From the NCBI GenBank assembly GCA_003339605.1, contig QOVW01000001.1, positions 1-62,907 on the forward strand: a stretch of 62,907 nt of DNA. Direction: 5' to 3'. The position numbers were made by a program, and so were the translations under genes. This document shows positions 8,686 to 15,694 of this stretch, piece after piece; positions within the stretch are counted from its first letter, which is position 1; each line of letters begins with the position of its first letter. The notes under the pieces are model-generated. The model was not told where the DNA came from, ran no database searches, and was given only the letters and a program-made list of their open reading frames with translations. The DNA is from Spirobacillus cienkowskii (lineage in GTDB: Bacteria > Bdellovibrionota_B > Oligoflexia > Silvanigrellales > Silvanigrellaceae).

Positions 8686-9312
8686 TTAGTCAATATTTTG
8701 TTTTAGTTTTAACTTTTTTTTTGCTTCTAATATTTCTTTTTCTGATATTTTTTTAAATTGAGATGTGTGAAAATAAGCGTAATAGTAACCATTGATATAT
8801 TTTTTTCCTAACGGTTCTATACCACGTTTTTTTAAAACTATTTTAAAATTTATATCTGAAACTCCAATAATTTTTGATAAATCTTTTGATAAATATTCTC
8901 CTTCTTTTATATCAAATAATTTAGCAAACCAAGAAGGAGCTTTTTTTATTACTTTAAGTTTTGGTCTATTTACTCTGTTACGAGCCAAATATTTTTCTTT
9001 TTCTTCTGGATTTAAATTTTTATAATTTTCTCTTCGTTTTTTTAGTTTTAATTCTTCTTCATCGCTTCTTATTACTAACTTAATTATTCTTTCGATATTG
9101 TAACTATTTTTATCAAATTTTTTTATATGTATAAAAACTTTTTCTTTATATTTAGAGCTTAATTTTTTATTTTTAAAATATCTAATAGCTGCTTCCATAT
9201 TTGATCTCACATACGTTTCAAATATTTCTGCATTTTCCCAATCTTTTTCATTTGCTTTAAAGCTTTTATCTTCGCTTGTAATAATAAGATACTTATAAGT
9301 TTTTTTATCCAC
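8686..9312 (-). CDS. Basic protein with possible C-terminal helix-turn-helix
   Basis: 208 residues, very Lys-rich. Residues about 140-170 (YLSKDLSKIIGVSDINFKIV) look like a helix-turn-helix, followed by an aromatic segment NGYYYAYFHTSQF. I do not recognise the family. It lies 12 bp downstream of the exonuclease gene in the same - strand cluster, which suggests a DNA-metabolism or host-takeover role without proving one. Confidence 0.5.
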   Translation of the reverse strand: MDKKTYKYLIITSEDKSFKANEKDWENAEIFETYVRSNMEAAIRYFKNKKLSSKYKEKVFIHIKKFDKNSYNIERIIKLVIRSDEEELKLKKRRENYKNLNPEEKEKYLARNRVNRPKLKVIKKAPSWFAKLFDIKEGEYLSKDLSKIIGVSDINFKIVLKKRGIEPLGKKYINGYYYAYFHTSQFKKISEKEILEAKKKLKLKQNID

Positions 9313-9324
9313 ACATTCCTCTTG

Positions 9325-10041
9325 TCATTCTAAAACCTTTACTTTAAAGTTAAAACCTAAAACTAAATTAATAAATTCATCGTCATCTTTTGCGCGTATT
9401 TTTTTAAACCAGTGTTTTTTAATTCCATCCCATCTAAAACCAGCTTTTTTTACTTCATTTTTTTTATCAAAAGGAGCTAATGATATTATTTTGTATTCTG
9501 GTTTTTTCTTATCTAAAAGTATAGAAGTTAATTGCTCATTAATATTACTTAATTTATATAATATATTTAATAACATTTGCACATCTGTTAATGCTCTGTG
9601 CGCTTCTGAATTATTAACACTATAAGCATTAGCAATTGTCGAAAGTTTTTTATTTTCAAGTTCTCTGTCGTATATAATATCATAACAAGAACACACCCAT
9701 TCTAAACTTTCAAGTTTTTTATTTTTAAATTTATAGCCTAAAAATTCTACAAAATTCTTATCAAATTCTGCGTTATGTGCAATAATACAATCAGCATGCT
9801 CAGACATTATTTTAATTTGATTAAAAGGATCATCCTGACTATTTTTTACATAGTCTAACATATCTTGAGTAATTCCCGTTATTTTTTCAGACTCTTGATT
9901 TGTTACTGCATATATTAAACTAGCTCTTTGCGCTAAAATCATCTGATTATCTAAATCTGCTAGCACAGCAGCAATTTCTATTATTGAATCTTTTTTATAA
10001 TCTAATCCTGTAGTTTCGGTGTCAATAATTAATGCTTTCAT
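9325..10041 (-). CDS. DEDDh 3'-5' exonuclease (DnaQ-like) with DUF5710-like tail
   Basis: 238 residues from ATG 10041, preceded by GAGGT; an alternative ATG at 10053 overlaps that ribosome site. Exo I is IIDTETTGLD, exo II AHNAEFDKNF and exo III EAHRALTDVQ, the DEDDh set of DNA polymerase III epsilon and oligoribonuclease relatives. The last 60 residues (APFDKKNEVKKAGFRWDG...KHWF) match the small DUF5710-type domain found in nucleic-acid enzymes. It could proofread or process phage DNA, or supply the exonuclease that usually partners a Bet/RecT annealase. Confidence 0.82.
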   Translation of the reverse strand: MKALIIDTETTGLDYKKDSIIEIAAVLADLDNQMILAQRASLIYAVTNQESEKITGITQDMLDYVKNSQDDPFNQIKIMSEHADCIIAHNAEFDKNFVEFLGYKFKNKKLESLEWVCSCYDIIYDRELENKKLSTIANAYSVNNSEAHRALTDVQMLLNILYKLSNINEQLTSILLDKKKPEYKIISLAPFDKKNEVKKAGFRWDGIKKHWFKKIRAKDDDEFINLVLGFNFKVKVLE

Positions 10042-10068
10042 AATATACCTCATTTGTTTTTTAATATT

Positions 10069-10440
10069 TTAATTTGAAGCATATTTTTTGAAATATTTAA
10101 AAAAACTTTCTACATTAAAATTTGGAATTTTTTGATAATAAAAAAAACATTTTTTTAAAAATGACTTCCTTATTTTTTTATTATCAATTTGAACTATGTT
10201 ATTACAATTATTATTTATATCTTCAATATATTTTCCATCCATAAAAAATAAATAGTTATTTGATAATATCTTTGATTCTCTGCAAACTTCAATTGACTTG
10301 TAAAATTCAAGATCAAAATAATATATACCCTTATAATTTTCAAAATTTAATTTTTTAACTTTTCTTTTCTGACCATCAGAAAAAAATACAATATCATTTG
10401 GATTAAGATTAAATAAGCTAATATTTTCTGCTTTTTTCAT
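10069..10440 (-). CDS. Small protein under a duplicated early promoter, unknown function
   Basis: 123 residues starting MKKAENISLF. This start is fixed by the ribosome site AAAAGGAGTCCAAC, identical to the leaders at 32313 and 32503. The N-terminal part (LNPNDIVFFSDGQKRKVKKL) looks like a small beta-barrel; the rest is basic and aromatic. No family recognised. Its promoter/operator is a copy of the one driving the Gp157-like gene at 32.5 kb, so it is probably expressed with the recombination genes. Confidence 0.55.
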   Translation of the reverse strand: MKKAENISLFNLNPNDIVFFSDGQKRKVKKLNFENYKGIYYFDLEFYKSIEVCRESKILSNNYLFFMDGKYIEDINNNCNNIVQIDNKKIRKSFLKKCFFYYQKIPNFNVESFFKYFKKYASN

Positions 10441-10600
10441 GTTGGACTCCTTTTGGAATGTTTTGCTAGTTAACATTAACTAACTTATATAGACTATGTT
10501 AGATATAAATTTTTGTCAATCGTTTGAAATATAAAAATTTATCTTTTAAAATTTAATTATTAAAAAATGTATATTATATGTATATTTGCTCGAAATAGAT
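10441..10600 (-). promoter_or_regulatory. Early promoter with palindromic operator, copy 1
   Basis: On the - strand, TTGACA (10514-10519) is followed at about 17 bp by a TAGTCT-like box. A palindrome with arms TAGTTAA/TTAACTA around two bases (10467-10482) follows, then the leader AAAAGGAGTCCAAC. The whole block is clearly similar to 32335-32502. The divergent side is only half conserved: TTGCTC at 10586-10591 without its inverted partner, and no gene is seen in the remaining stretch up to 10763. Confidence 0.7.
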
Positions 10601-10763
10601 GGATCAAGTAAATTTTATAATAAAGAATAACTCAGCTTTACTATACAATTTCGGGGGTCTTGCAAAAATCTCTATATACAATTAAACAAGCTGATTACCA
10701 ATTTAAATTATTTTTTGCATTTCTTCAAAAGTATATATAAGACTGAAGTCTGAATTTTAATTG

Positions 10764-11318
10764 CTAATAAAATATTTTTTTCATATCAAATTCATACTCT
10801 TTTAATTTAAAAAAATTATCCGATTTATGGTGCATTTCAAATGATACATCTGATACAGAATAATTAGATTTGAAATTTATGATTGTCTTTGCAGAAACGT
10901 CTATAAAACAATAATTAAAAGAATTACCAAACTTTCTTAATTTGTTAAATATTTTTAAATAAAATTCTCTTTCATTTTCACTAATCGCGACTATTAAATA
11001 TGCATCAGCGCATGTAAAAATTCGATGTTCACTTGGACTATTAAAATTCACAGCTAAATCAAATGTGATATTGTCATCATCGATAAAATAAATTTGTGAA
11101 AAAATTTCTACTTTATTTTTTCCATCATTTAAAACACTATGTAAGTATTTTATAATGTTATGTTTTTTCTTTGAGTAAATTGGCATCTCAATGATTTCAT
11201 CATTTACAATACTAAATTGAGTATTATTTTCGTTATTTTGTCTCAAAAATATTAGCTTGTTAGCATTTGAAAGCGCAGGAAATCTTTTATTAATCAACGT
11301 TATTTCTTCGTTTATCAT
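10764..11318 (-). CDS. Hypothetical protein
   Basis: 184 residues, no signal peptide or membrane segment, mixed alpha/beta composition. The middle (IFTCADAYLIVAISENEREFY) is hydrophobic and looks like a core strand-helix. I recognise no family. The gene is followed by a gap of nearly 290 bases before the next - strand gene, so it may be the end of the unit that begins with the recombinase and KfrA-like genes. Confidence 0.5.
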   Translation of the reverse strand: MINEEITLINKRFPALSNANKLIFLRQNNENNTQFSIVNDEIIEMPIYSKKKHNIIKYLHSVLNDGKNKVEIFSQIYFIDDDNITFDLAVNFNSPSEHRIFTCADAYLIVAISENEREFYLKIFNKLRKFGNSFNYCFIDVSAKTIINFKSNYSVSDVSFEMHHKSDNFFKLKEYEFDMKKIFY

Positions 11319-11395
11319 TTTAACTTCCTTTTCTTAAAATTTATCTCTAAATCACAGTTTATAAACCTTTTTTATTGTGCCAAGCCTCTATTAAA

Positions 11396-11689
11396 TCAAA
11401 GTTTACCGCTTTCTATTTGTTTTCTTATTGCAAAATCATGGGCTAACATAATACCATGAATTTGACCATCTAAAAAAATTGCAATTAAATTTTCTGGCGT
11501 GTAAATTTTTTCAACTTCAAATTCTACTGTATTATCTTCAGAGTTAACTTGTAAAACAGTGTCTCTTCTCTCAACAATGAAAAATATGGAATTTTCATAT
11601 AAAATGATGCGATCATTTTCTTGTTTTTCATACTTTTCACTTTTGTATTTTTTATGCAACATATGATCGTATTTTTCTAAATCATTCAT
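11396..11689 (-). CDS. Hypothetical protein downstream of the KfrA-like gene
   Basis: 97 residues, acidic-basic mixed. A beta-rich middle (IILYENSIFFIVERRDTVLQ) is followed by a C-terminal helix. No recognised family. It starts 12 bp after the KfrA-like stop codon in the same direction and is probably cotranscribed with it and the recombinase, so a plasmid-maintenance role is likely by context only. Confidence 0.55.
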   Translation of the reverse strand: MNDLEKYDHMLHKKYKSEKYEKQENDRIILYENSIFFIVERRDTVLQVNSEDNTVEFEVEKIYTPENLIAIFLDGQIHGIMLAHDFAIRKQIESGKL

Positions 11690-11701
11690 GAAATAATCCT
11701 T

Positions 11702-12496
11702 TTAATCAAGTTCAATAATACTCTTTTTATCATTCATTTTAATTTGCAACTCAATCATTTGTTGTTTGAGTTTGTCTTCATTTTTTAGCGCTTCGATGCG
11801 TTCTTGCAAGACGGCATTTTCGATTTCAAGTTTTTGGATTCTCAGTGTATCAATATCATGCTTTTTGACTTTTTCTTCTAAGTCAATCACTTTTTTCTTT
11901 AAATCAAACTCTTGCTCTTCGTGTTTAATTAATAGCTTGATTTTATCTTCCAGCTGCTTTTTAAACACAGTCAATTCTTGAAAAACTTTGTTATATTTTG
12001 CTTGTATCTCTTCGAGTTGTTCTTTGAGATCTAATTTTTCATTTTCGCACTCCGCAATTTTCTCAGAAAAACTTTGTTGTTTTTGTAGTTCTTTTTGTAA
12101 AGATATCTCTTGTAATTGAGAGACTTTTTGTTCAAACTCCCGCTTTAATTTTTCTTCAAGACCTAATTTTTCTTGTTCTAATTCTTCTTTTAACTTTTCA
12201 ATATCTTGTAGTTTTTCTTGAGCTTGTTTTTCTAATTCAAGTGCTGCTAATGCTTCACTCCGCAGCATGTGATTCAAGCGTTGTGTCAGATCGTCAATTT
12301 TTGCGATCACTTTTTTTGCTTTTGAGTTGCCATCTTGTTGTTGTAATAACAAAGAATCCACGGCGTTTTTAATAAAAATACCAGGAGAAATTCCTGATTT
12401 TAAAATGCTTTCTTGAATATAATTTTTTTCATCGTTTGATGTAAAACGAATTGTATAGCGATTATTTGTTGTTGTTATATCTTCTGTTGCTGTCAT
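11702..12496 (-). CDS. KfrA-like long coiled-coil DNA-binding protein
   Basis: 264 residues. The N-terminal 50 residues look like a small DNA-binding unit (YTIRFTSNDEKNYIQESILK, then SGISPGIFIKNAVDSLL, ribbon-helix-helix in style). About 190 residues of almost uninterrupted heptad coiled coil follow, rich in Glu, Lys and Gln. This layout is that of KfrA/alpha-helical plasmid stability proteins that form filaments and repress their own promoter. It lies 20 bp downstream of the recombinase gene. Base composition is less AT-rich than the phage genes, consistent with a plasmid-derived module. Confidence 0.6.
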   Translation of the reverse strand: MTATEDITTTNNRYTIRFTSNDEKNYIQESILKSGISPGIFIKNAVDSLLLQQQDGNSKAKKVIAKIDDLTQRLNHMLRSEALAALELEKQAQEKLQDIEKLKEELEQEKLGLEEKLKREFEQKVSQLQEISLQKELQKQQSFSEKIAECENEKLDLKEQLEEIQAKYNKVFQELTVFKKQLEDKIKLLIKHEEQEFDLKKKVIDLEEKVKKHDIDTLRIQKLEIENAVLQERIEALKNEDKLKQQMIELQIKMNDKKSIIELD

Positions 12497-12516
12497 CGCA
12501 TGTTTCCTTTTTTTAT

Positions 12517-13536
12517 TTATTGATTGAGCAAATTCAGTTTACGCCCTGCGCTTTGTTTTTCTTCATCAGTCATGCGCACATACATCATTGTTGTGAGAAT
12601 GGATTTGTGGCCAAGCAGTTGTTGAATTTCGCCAATGGGTACATTTTTCTGATGCAATAATGATGCAACAGTAGCACGCAAAGAGTGTGGCGTGATGTCT
12701 TTGTCAATGTGATGTTCTGTTGCAATCTCTCTGATATATATTGCAATTTGATGACGTGTGATGGCTTTTTTTGCGTAAGAATTTAATGTAAAGAGCGGAT
12801 CTGAATCACACGCATAATGCCTGACTTCTTTGAGATATGTTTGCAGCAACTGAGAAAGACCATCACTAATCAGTGGCGCATGAATTTCCCCACCCTTTAA
12901 TTTGATTTGAATTCTTGGGTGTTTGCCGCTTAAGTCGAGATCTTTAATCTTTAAATGCGCAAGTTCACTCGCACGCAAGCCTGTTTCTGCTAAAGTCGCA
13001 ACAATTGCGTATTTGAGCCATGCTCTAAAATCCGCTCTGTTTTTTACGGGTTCTTTTGCTGCATCGCACTGCGCTTTTAAGCTTGCAAGGATAGTCAGCA
13101 GCTCATCTTCAGAGAGTGCTTCTGTTTTTCCCTTGTGCTTGCTCAAGCGTGGCATTTTAACACTTGCAGCAACATTGCGTTCTGTCCAGCACTGCTCGTG
13201 TGCGAATTTTAAAAACGACAAAATGGGAGCAAGTTTAGCAATAGCTGTTGCAGGCACATGCGCGTAGCGTTGCGTCAGGGTGCTTTTATACAGATCAAGA
13301 TGTGAGCGCTGAATATCTCTAGAAGATTCAAACGCTTGATTTTTGCTTCTGCAAAAATCAGAAAACTCGCGCAGCGAGCGTTCGTAGTTTTTAATTGTAT
13401 TGATGCTCGTGTAGCTTCCCAAAAACATAATTTGTTCTTGTTCGATTTGCGACGCGAAATTTTTCAGAGAGATGCCCAAGCTACCCCTGTTTTCAATTTG
13501 TGTGTGTTCTCGATCCACTTCAACAATTGCGTTCAT
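12517..13536 (-). CDS. Tyrosine recombinase (XerC/D-like)
   Basis: 339 residues. An N-terminal SAM-like core-binding domain (YTSINTIKNYERSLREFSDF) precedes a catalytic domain. The catalytic set is visible: Arg in ETGLRASELAHL, Lys in the KLKGGEIHAP hairpin, HSLR, GHKS and the tyrosine in TTMMYVRM. It probably resolves plasmid multimers at a nearby site (TCAGACA repeats upstream) rather than integrating the phage, since the element carries full plasmid functions. Ribosome site AAGGATGAG. The gene is noticeably richer in G+C than its surroundings. Confidence 0.9.
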   Translation of the reverse strand: MNAIVEVDREHTQIENRGSLGISLKNFASQIEQEQIMFLGSYTSINTIKNYERSLREFSDFCRSKNQAFESSRDIQRSHLDLYKSTLTQRYAHVPATAIAKLAPILSFLKFAHEQCWTERNVAASVKMPRLSKHKGKTEALSEDELLTILASLKAQCDAAKEPVKNRADFRAWLKYAIVATLAETGLRASELAHLKIKDLDLSGKHPRIQIKLKGGEIHAPLISDGLSQLLQTYLKEVRHYACDSDPLFTLNSYAKKAITRHQIAIYIREIATEHHIDKDITPHSLRATVASLLHQKNVPIGEIQQLLGHKSILTTMMYVRMTDEEKQSAGRKLNLLNQ

Positions 13537-13587
13537 TTTCTCATCCTTTGCGAAAATTTGTGAAAAAAACCCTTGGCGCTAAAAATT

Positions 13588-13675
13588 TGTCAGACACATG
13601 ATATATTAAAAAACAGTTGTCACAATTAGTAAAGTCTCTGTCAGACAAACTTTTTAACGTCAGACAATTGTCTGA
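13588..13675. repeat. TCAGACA repeats: operator or recombination site
   Basis: TGTCAGACA occurs at 13588-13596 and 13639-13647, and a perfect 16-bp palindrome TCAGACAATTGTCTGA lies at 13660-13675. They fill the 320-base gap (13537-13856) between the divergent recombinase and ParB-like genes. Candidates are the core/accessory site of the recombinase or operators for the ParB-like or KfrA-like protein. No gene is seen in the rest of the gap. Confidence 0.6.
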
Positions 13676-13856
13676 TATTCTCCCATAAGTAACATTATGC
13701 GTACAATTTTCTACTTTCTCTCAGAAAAAAACCTTAAGAGAAAATCTAACAGTAAAAAATATTGTCACTTCTCTTTATTTTATAAATATTTATTGTATAC
13801 TTTGAGAGTAAAAAGACGTTTAAAAGACGCGATTAAAGCAAAAAAGTGGGTGTGAT

Positions 13857-14417
13857 ATGAGTAAAGCAGCGTTAGCAGGAATCAAAATTTTAGAAAAAGG
13901 GGAGATGTGGCGCCAAGAGTTACTCAAAGGCAGTCCTATTTTTGTGATTGCTCAAAAATACAATGAAAATCTGCAAGTTGTCAGTCGTGCGGTTTGGCTT
14001 GCGAAGATTCCGCAAGATTTAAGACAAACAATAAAACAGCATCCCGAAATTTTTACACGCAATGTATTGATCAATGGGTTTGCTGCAAAACGCAGACGCT
14101 GTGAAAAAGAGAATTTTAAGCTGTTACGCACTGAAATTGAAAGACTAATTTTTGAAGGTTCCGGAAGCAAACCTAAGCTTCCAAAAAAACAAAGAAAAAA
14201 AATATTGGTTAATAAAAAGCAAAATTTGCTGACAAATCCCATTGTTAACTTAGAGCGTGCGATAGAAGCTGAATATCAATTAAAACAACATCTTGGCTAT
14301 CATTGTCGAGTGTCATTTACAAAAGATGAAAATGGTGAGATTAGAATATTTTTTAAAAATAACAAGGAACTACAAGATATTATCGAAATGACAAAGCCAA
14401 CTAGTCCGCTATTTTAA
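13857..14417 (+). CDS. Orphan ParB-like protein lacking the N-terminal CTPase domain
   Basis: 186 residues. Residues about 25-80 resemble the KorB/ParB helix-turn-helix (IFVIAQKYNENLQVVSRAV then IPQDLRQTIKQHPE). Residues about 130-180 resemble the ParB C-terminal dimerisation domain (NLERAIEAEYQLKQHLGYHC, then DENGEIRIFFKNNKELQDII). The N-terminal Srx/CTP-binding domain with its GERR motif is missing, and the gene has a start and ribosome region, so it is not simply cut by the recombinase. It may act as a simple dimeric repressor or centromere binder at the TCAGACA sites. Assignment is by eye and moderate. Confidence 0.5.
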   Translation: MSKAALAGIKILEKGEMWRQELLKGSPIFVIAQKYNENLQVVSRAVWLAKIPQDLRQTIKQHPEIFTRNVLINGFAAKRRRCEKENFKLLRTEIERLIFEGSGSKPKLPKKQRKKILVNKKQNLLTNPIVNLERAIEAEYQLKQHLGYHCRVSFTKDENGEIRIFFKNNKELQDIIEMTKPTSPLF

Positions 14418-14583
14418 ACAAAAAAATGCCCACGAGCCCTCTTTCGAGACCTACCGTGGAATTGCATTTATAAGACATCAAATCTTAATTATTTCAAGTG
14501 CTTACATAGAGTAGTTTTTTCAGACTCTCATATTGAGTTTCAATGGTTTTAAATACTTAAGAGATTTCAATTACAGCTTCGAA
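14418..14583. other. Convergent intergenic region, weak hairpin
   Basis: 166 bases between the ParB-like gene and VapC. CCACG (14431-14435) can pair with CGTGG (14455-14459), with an inner partial complement, but no T-run follows directly. It may be a terminator or structured 3' end. Nothing else seen. Confidence 0.3.
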
Positions 14584-14973
14584 TTAAAATAAAATAGACT
14601 TCTCATATTTAACAGCTTGATCTTTGTCGCATGTTAATAACTCACATTTATATTTGTCAGCTAATTTAACAAATAAAGAATCAGCACCTCTTGTTTTATA
14701 TTTATATATTGTATCCAAAACATCTTCATATCTATTATAACTTGTATGTATATTAATTAATGATTTTATTTCATTAATATGTTCATTTAATTGTTTTAAA
14801 TTTAAATTAAGAACCCTAACAAAATAAGAAGCAATTTCTATCAAAATAAAATCGGGGGCTATAAACTCACACATTGACTCGTAAAAATATTCTTCGCATT
14901 TTTTATGTTTAGGTTCAGTAGTAATCATTAAATTAATTAAGAAACTAGTATCAATAACAACTTTTAAAATCAT
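14584..14973 (-). CDS. vapC: VapC-type PIN-domain toxin
   Basis: 129 residues with PIN-domain acidic residues D8 (VVIDTSFL), E46 (DFILIEIAS), D98 (TRGADSLFVKLAD) and D116 (LLTCDKD). PIN toxins cleave tRNA or rRNA until neutralised by the antitoxin. The ATG overlaps the last base of the antitoxin stop codon, giving tight coupling. On a plasmid it acts as an addiction module. Confidence 0.88.
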   Translation of the reverse strand: MILKVVIDTSFLINLMITTEPKHKKCEEYFYESMCEFIAPDFILIEIASYFVRVLNLNLKQLNEHINEIKSLINIHTSYNRYEDVLDTIYKYKTRGADSLFVKLADKYKCELLTCDKDQAVKYEKSILF

Positions 14974-15263
14974 TAAAATCTTCTTTCTTTTTTAATAAAC
15001 TCTTCTGAAGTAACATCTTCTTTTTTAGATAAGTCAATATCTTTAAAGTGATTTAAAAATTTTTTTTTCTTTTCAAGTAGTTCTTTTTTTATAATTTTAT
15101 CATCTTTTTTGATTAAGTATAAATTCCCATCGCTGTCTGGTTTCACGATAAAAATTGCGCCTTTGGATATGTTAAACTTCTCTCTAATCTCTTGAGGTAG
15201 TCTTATAGATTCTCTTGAGTCAACTATTACTTCATATTTTTCTAAATTTTTAGCTGTATTCAT
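14973..15263 (-). CDS. vapB: VapB-type AbrB-fold antitoxin
   Basis: 96 residues. The AbrB/MazE swapped-hairpin motif is VIVDSRESIRLPQEIREKFN, followed by a Lys-rich C-terminal tail that would wrap the toxin. GGGAGG lies just before the ATG. On the - strand upstream, TTGACA and TAAAAT are spaced 17 bp within 15300-15345, so the pair has its own promoter, presumably autorepressed. Confidence 0.85.
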   Translation of the reverse strand: MNTAKNLEKYEVIVDSRESIRLPQEIREKFNISKGAIFIVKPDSDGNLYLIKKDDKIIKKELLEKKKKFLNHFKDIDLSKKEDVTSEEFIKKERRF

Positions 15264-15401
15264 TCATGACCTCCCTTGTTTTTTCAACAAGTTAAATATT
15301 GCTTAATTTTATATCAATATCAGGAAATTGTCAATAAATTTTATGTCATACACATTAATGACAATTTTATAATATACTGATTTTATATAGATAATTTTTT
15401 C

Positions 15402-15430
15402 TTGACACAGTCTAAGACTATCCCTATAAT
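15402..15430 (+). promoter_or_regulatory. Consensus sigma-70 promoter of the hairpin array
   Basis: TTGACA at 15402-15407 and TATAAT at 15425-15430 with exactly 17 bp between them: a perfect consensus promoter, unusual in this window. Transcription would start near 15437 and run straight into the five hairpin units. No protein gene lies downstream in this direction before the cas2-3 3' end. Confidence 0.85.
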
Positions 15431-15435
15431 ATAGT

Positions 15436-15673
15436 CTTATCCATTTATAATGGTTGAGAAAAATTATTTAGTTTTCTTTTAATAGTCTTGTCCGCTATTT
15501 AGGTGGTTGAAAAATTATGGATATTTATTAATGGTTTTATCCGCCTCCGGCGGTTGAGAAATTATGATTATAGGTATTTTTTATACTTTATCCGCTCCAT
15601 AAGCGGTTGAGAAATTATGGATATATATAAAACAAAGTAATTGTTTATTCCGCTGTAATAAGTGGCTGATTTT
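15436..15673 (+). CRISPR. Five-unit type I-F-like hairpin array, atypical spacers
   Basis: Five units at 15436-15461, 15487-15514, 15536-15561, 15587-15614 and 15645-15673. Each has 5 flank bases, a 5-bp stem around a 3-6 base loop, then a tail. The best, 15587-15614, is exactly 28 nt: TTTAT, CCGCT-CCATA-AGCGG, TTGAGAAA. Canonical I-F repeats have the same architecture and end CTAAGAAA. Stems covary between units (CCATT/AATGG, CCGCC/GGCGG, CCGCT/AGCGG, CCGCT/AGTGG). Intervening stretches are 25, 21, 25 and 30 bases instead of about 32, and most begin TTATG, so they are not ordinary independent spacers. The last unit is degenerate. Adjacent to cas2-3. Confidence 0.6.
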
Positions 15674-15694
15674 TAAAAAAATAATAAAATCCCT

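Noticed and set aside
12517-13536. Phage integrase with an attachment site
   Set aside because: No tRNA gene or att-like direct repeat was seen, and the element carries full plasmid replication and partition, so resolvase function is more likely.
15436-15673. Ordinary functional type I-F CRISPR array
   Set aside because: Spacers are 21-30 bases and uneven, most share the TTATG start, repeats differ by stem covariation, and no Cas1 is present; I report it as an I-F-like hairpin array instead.
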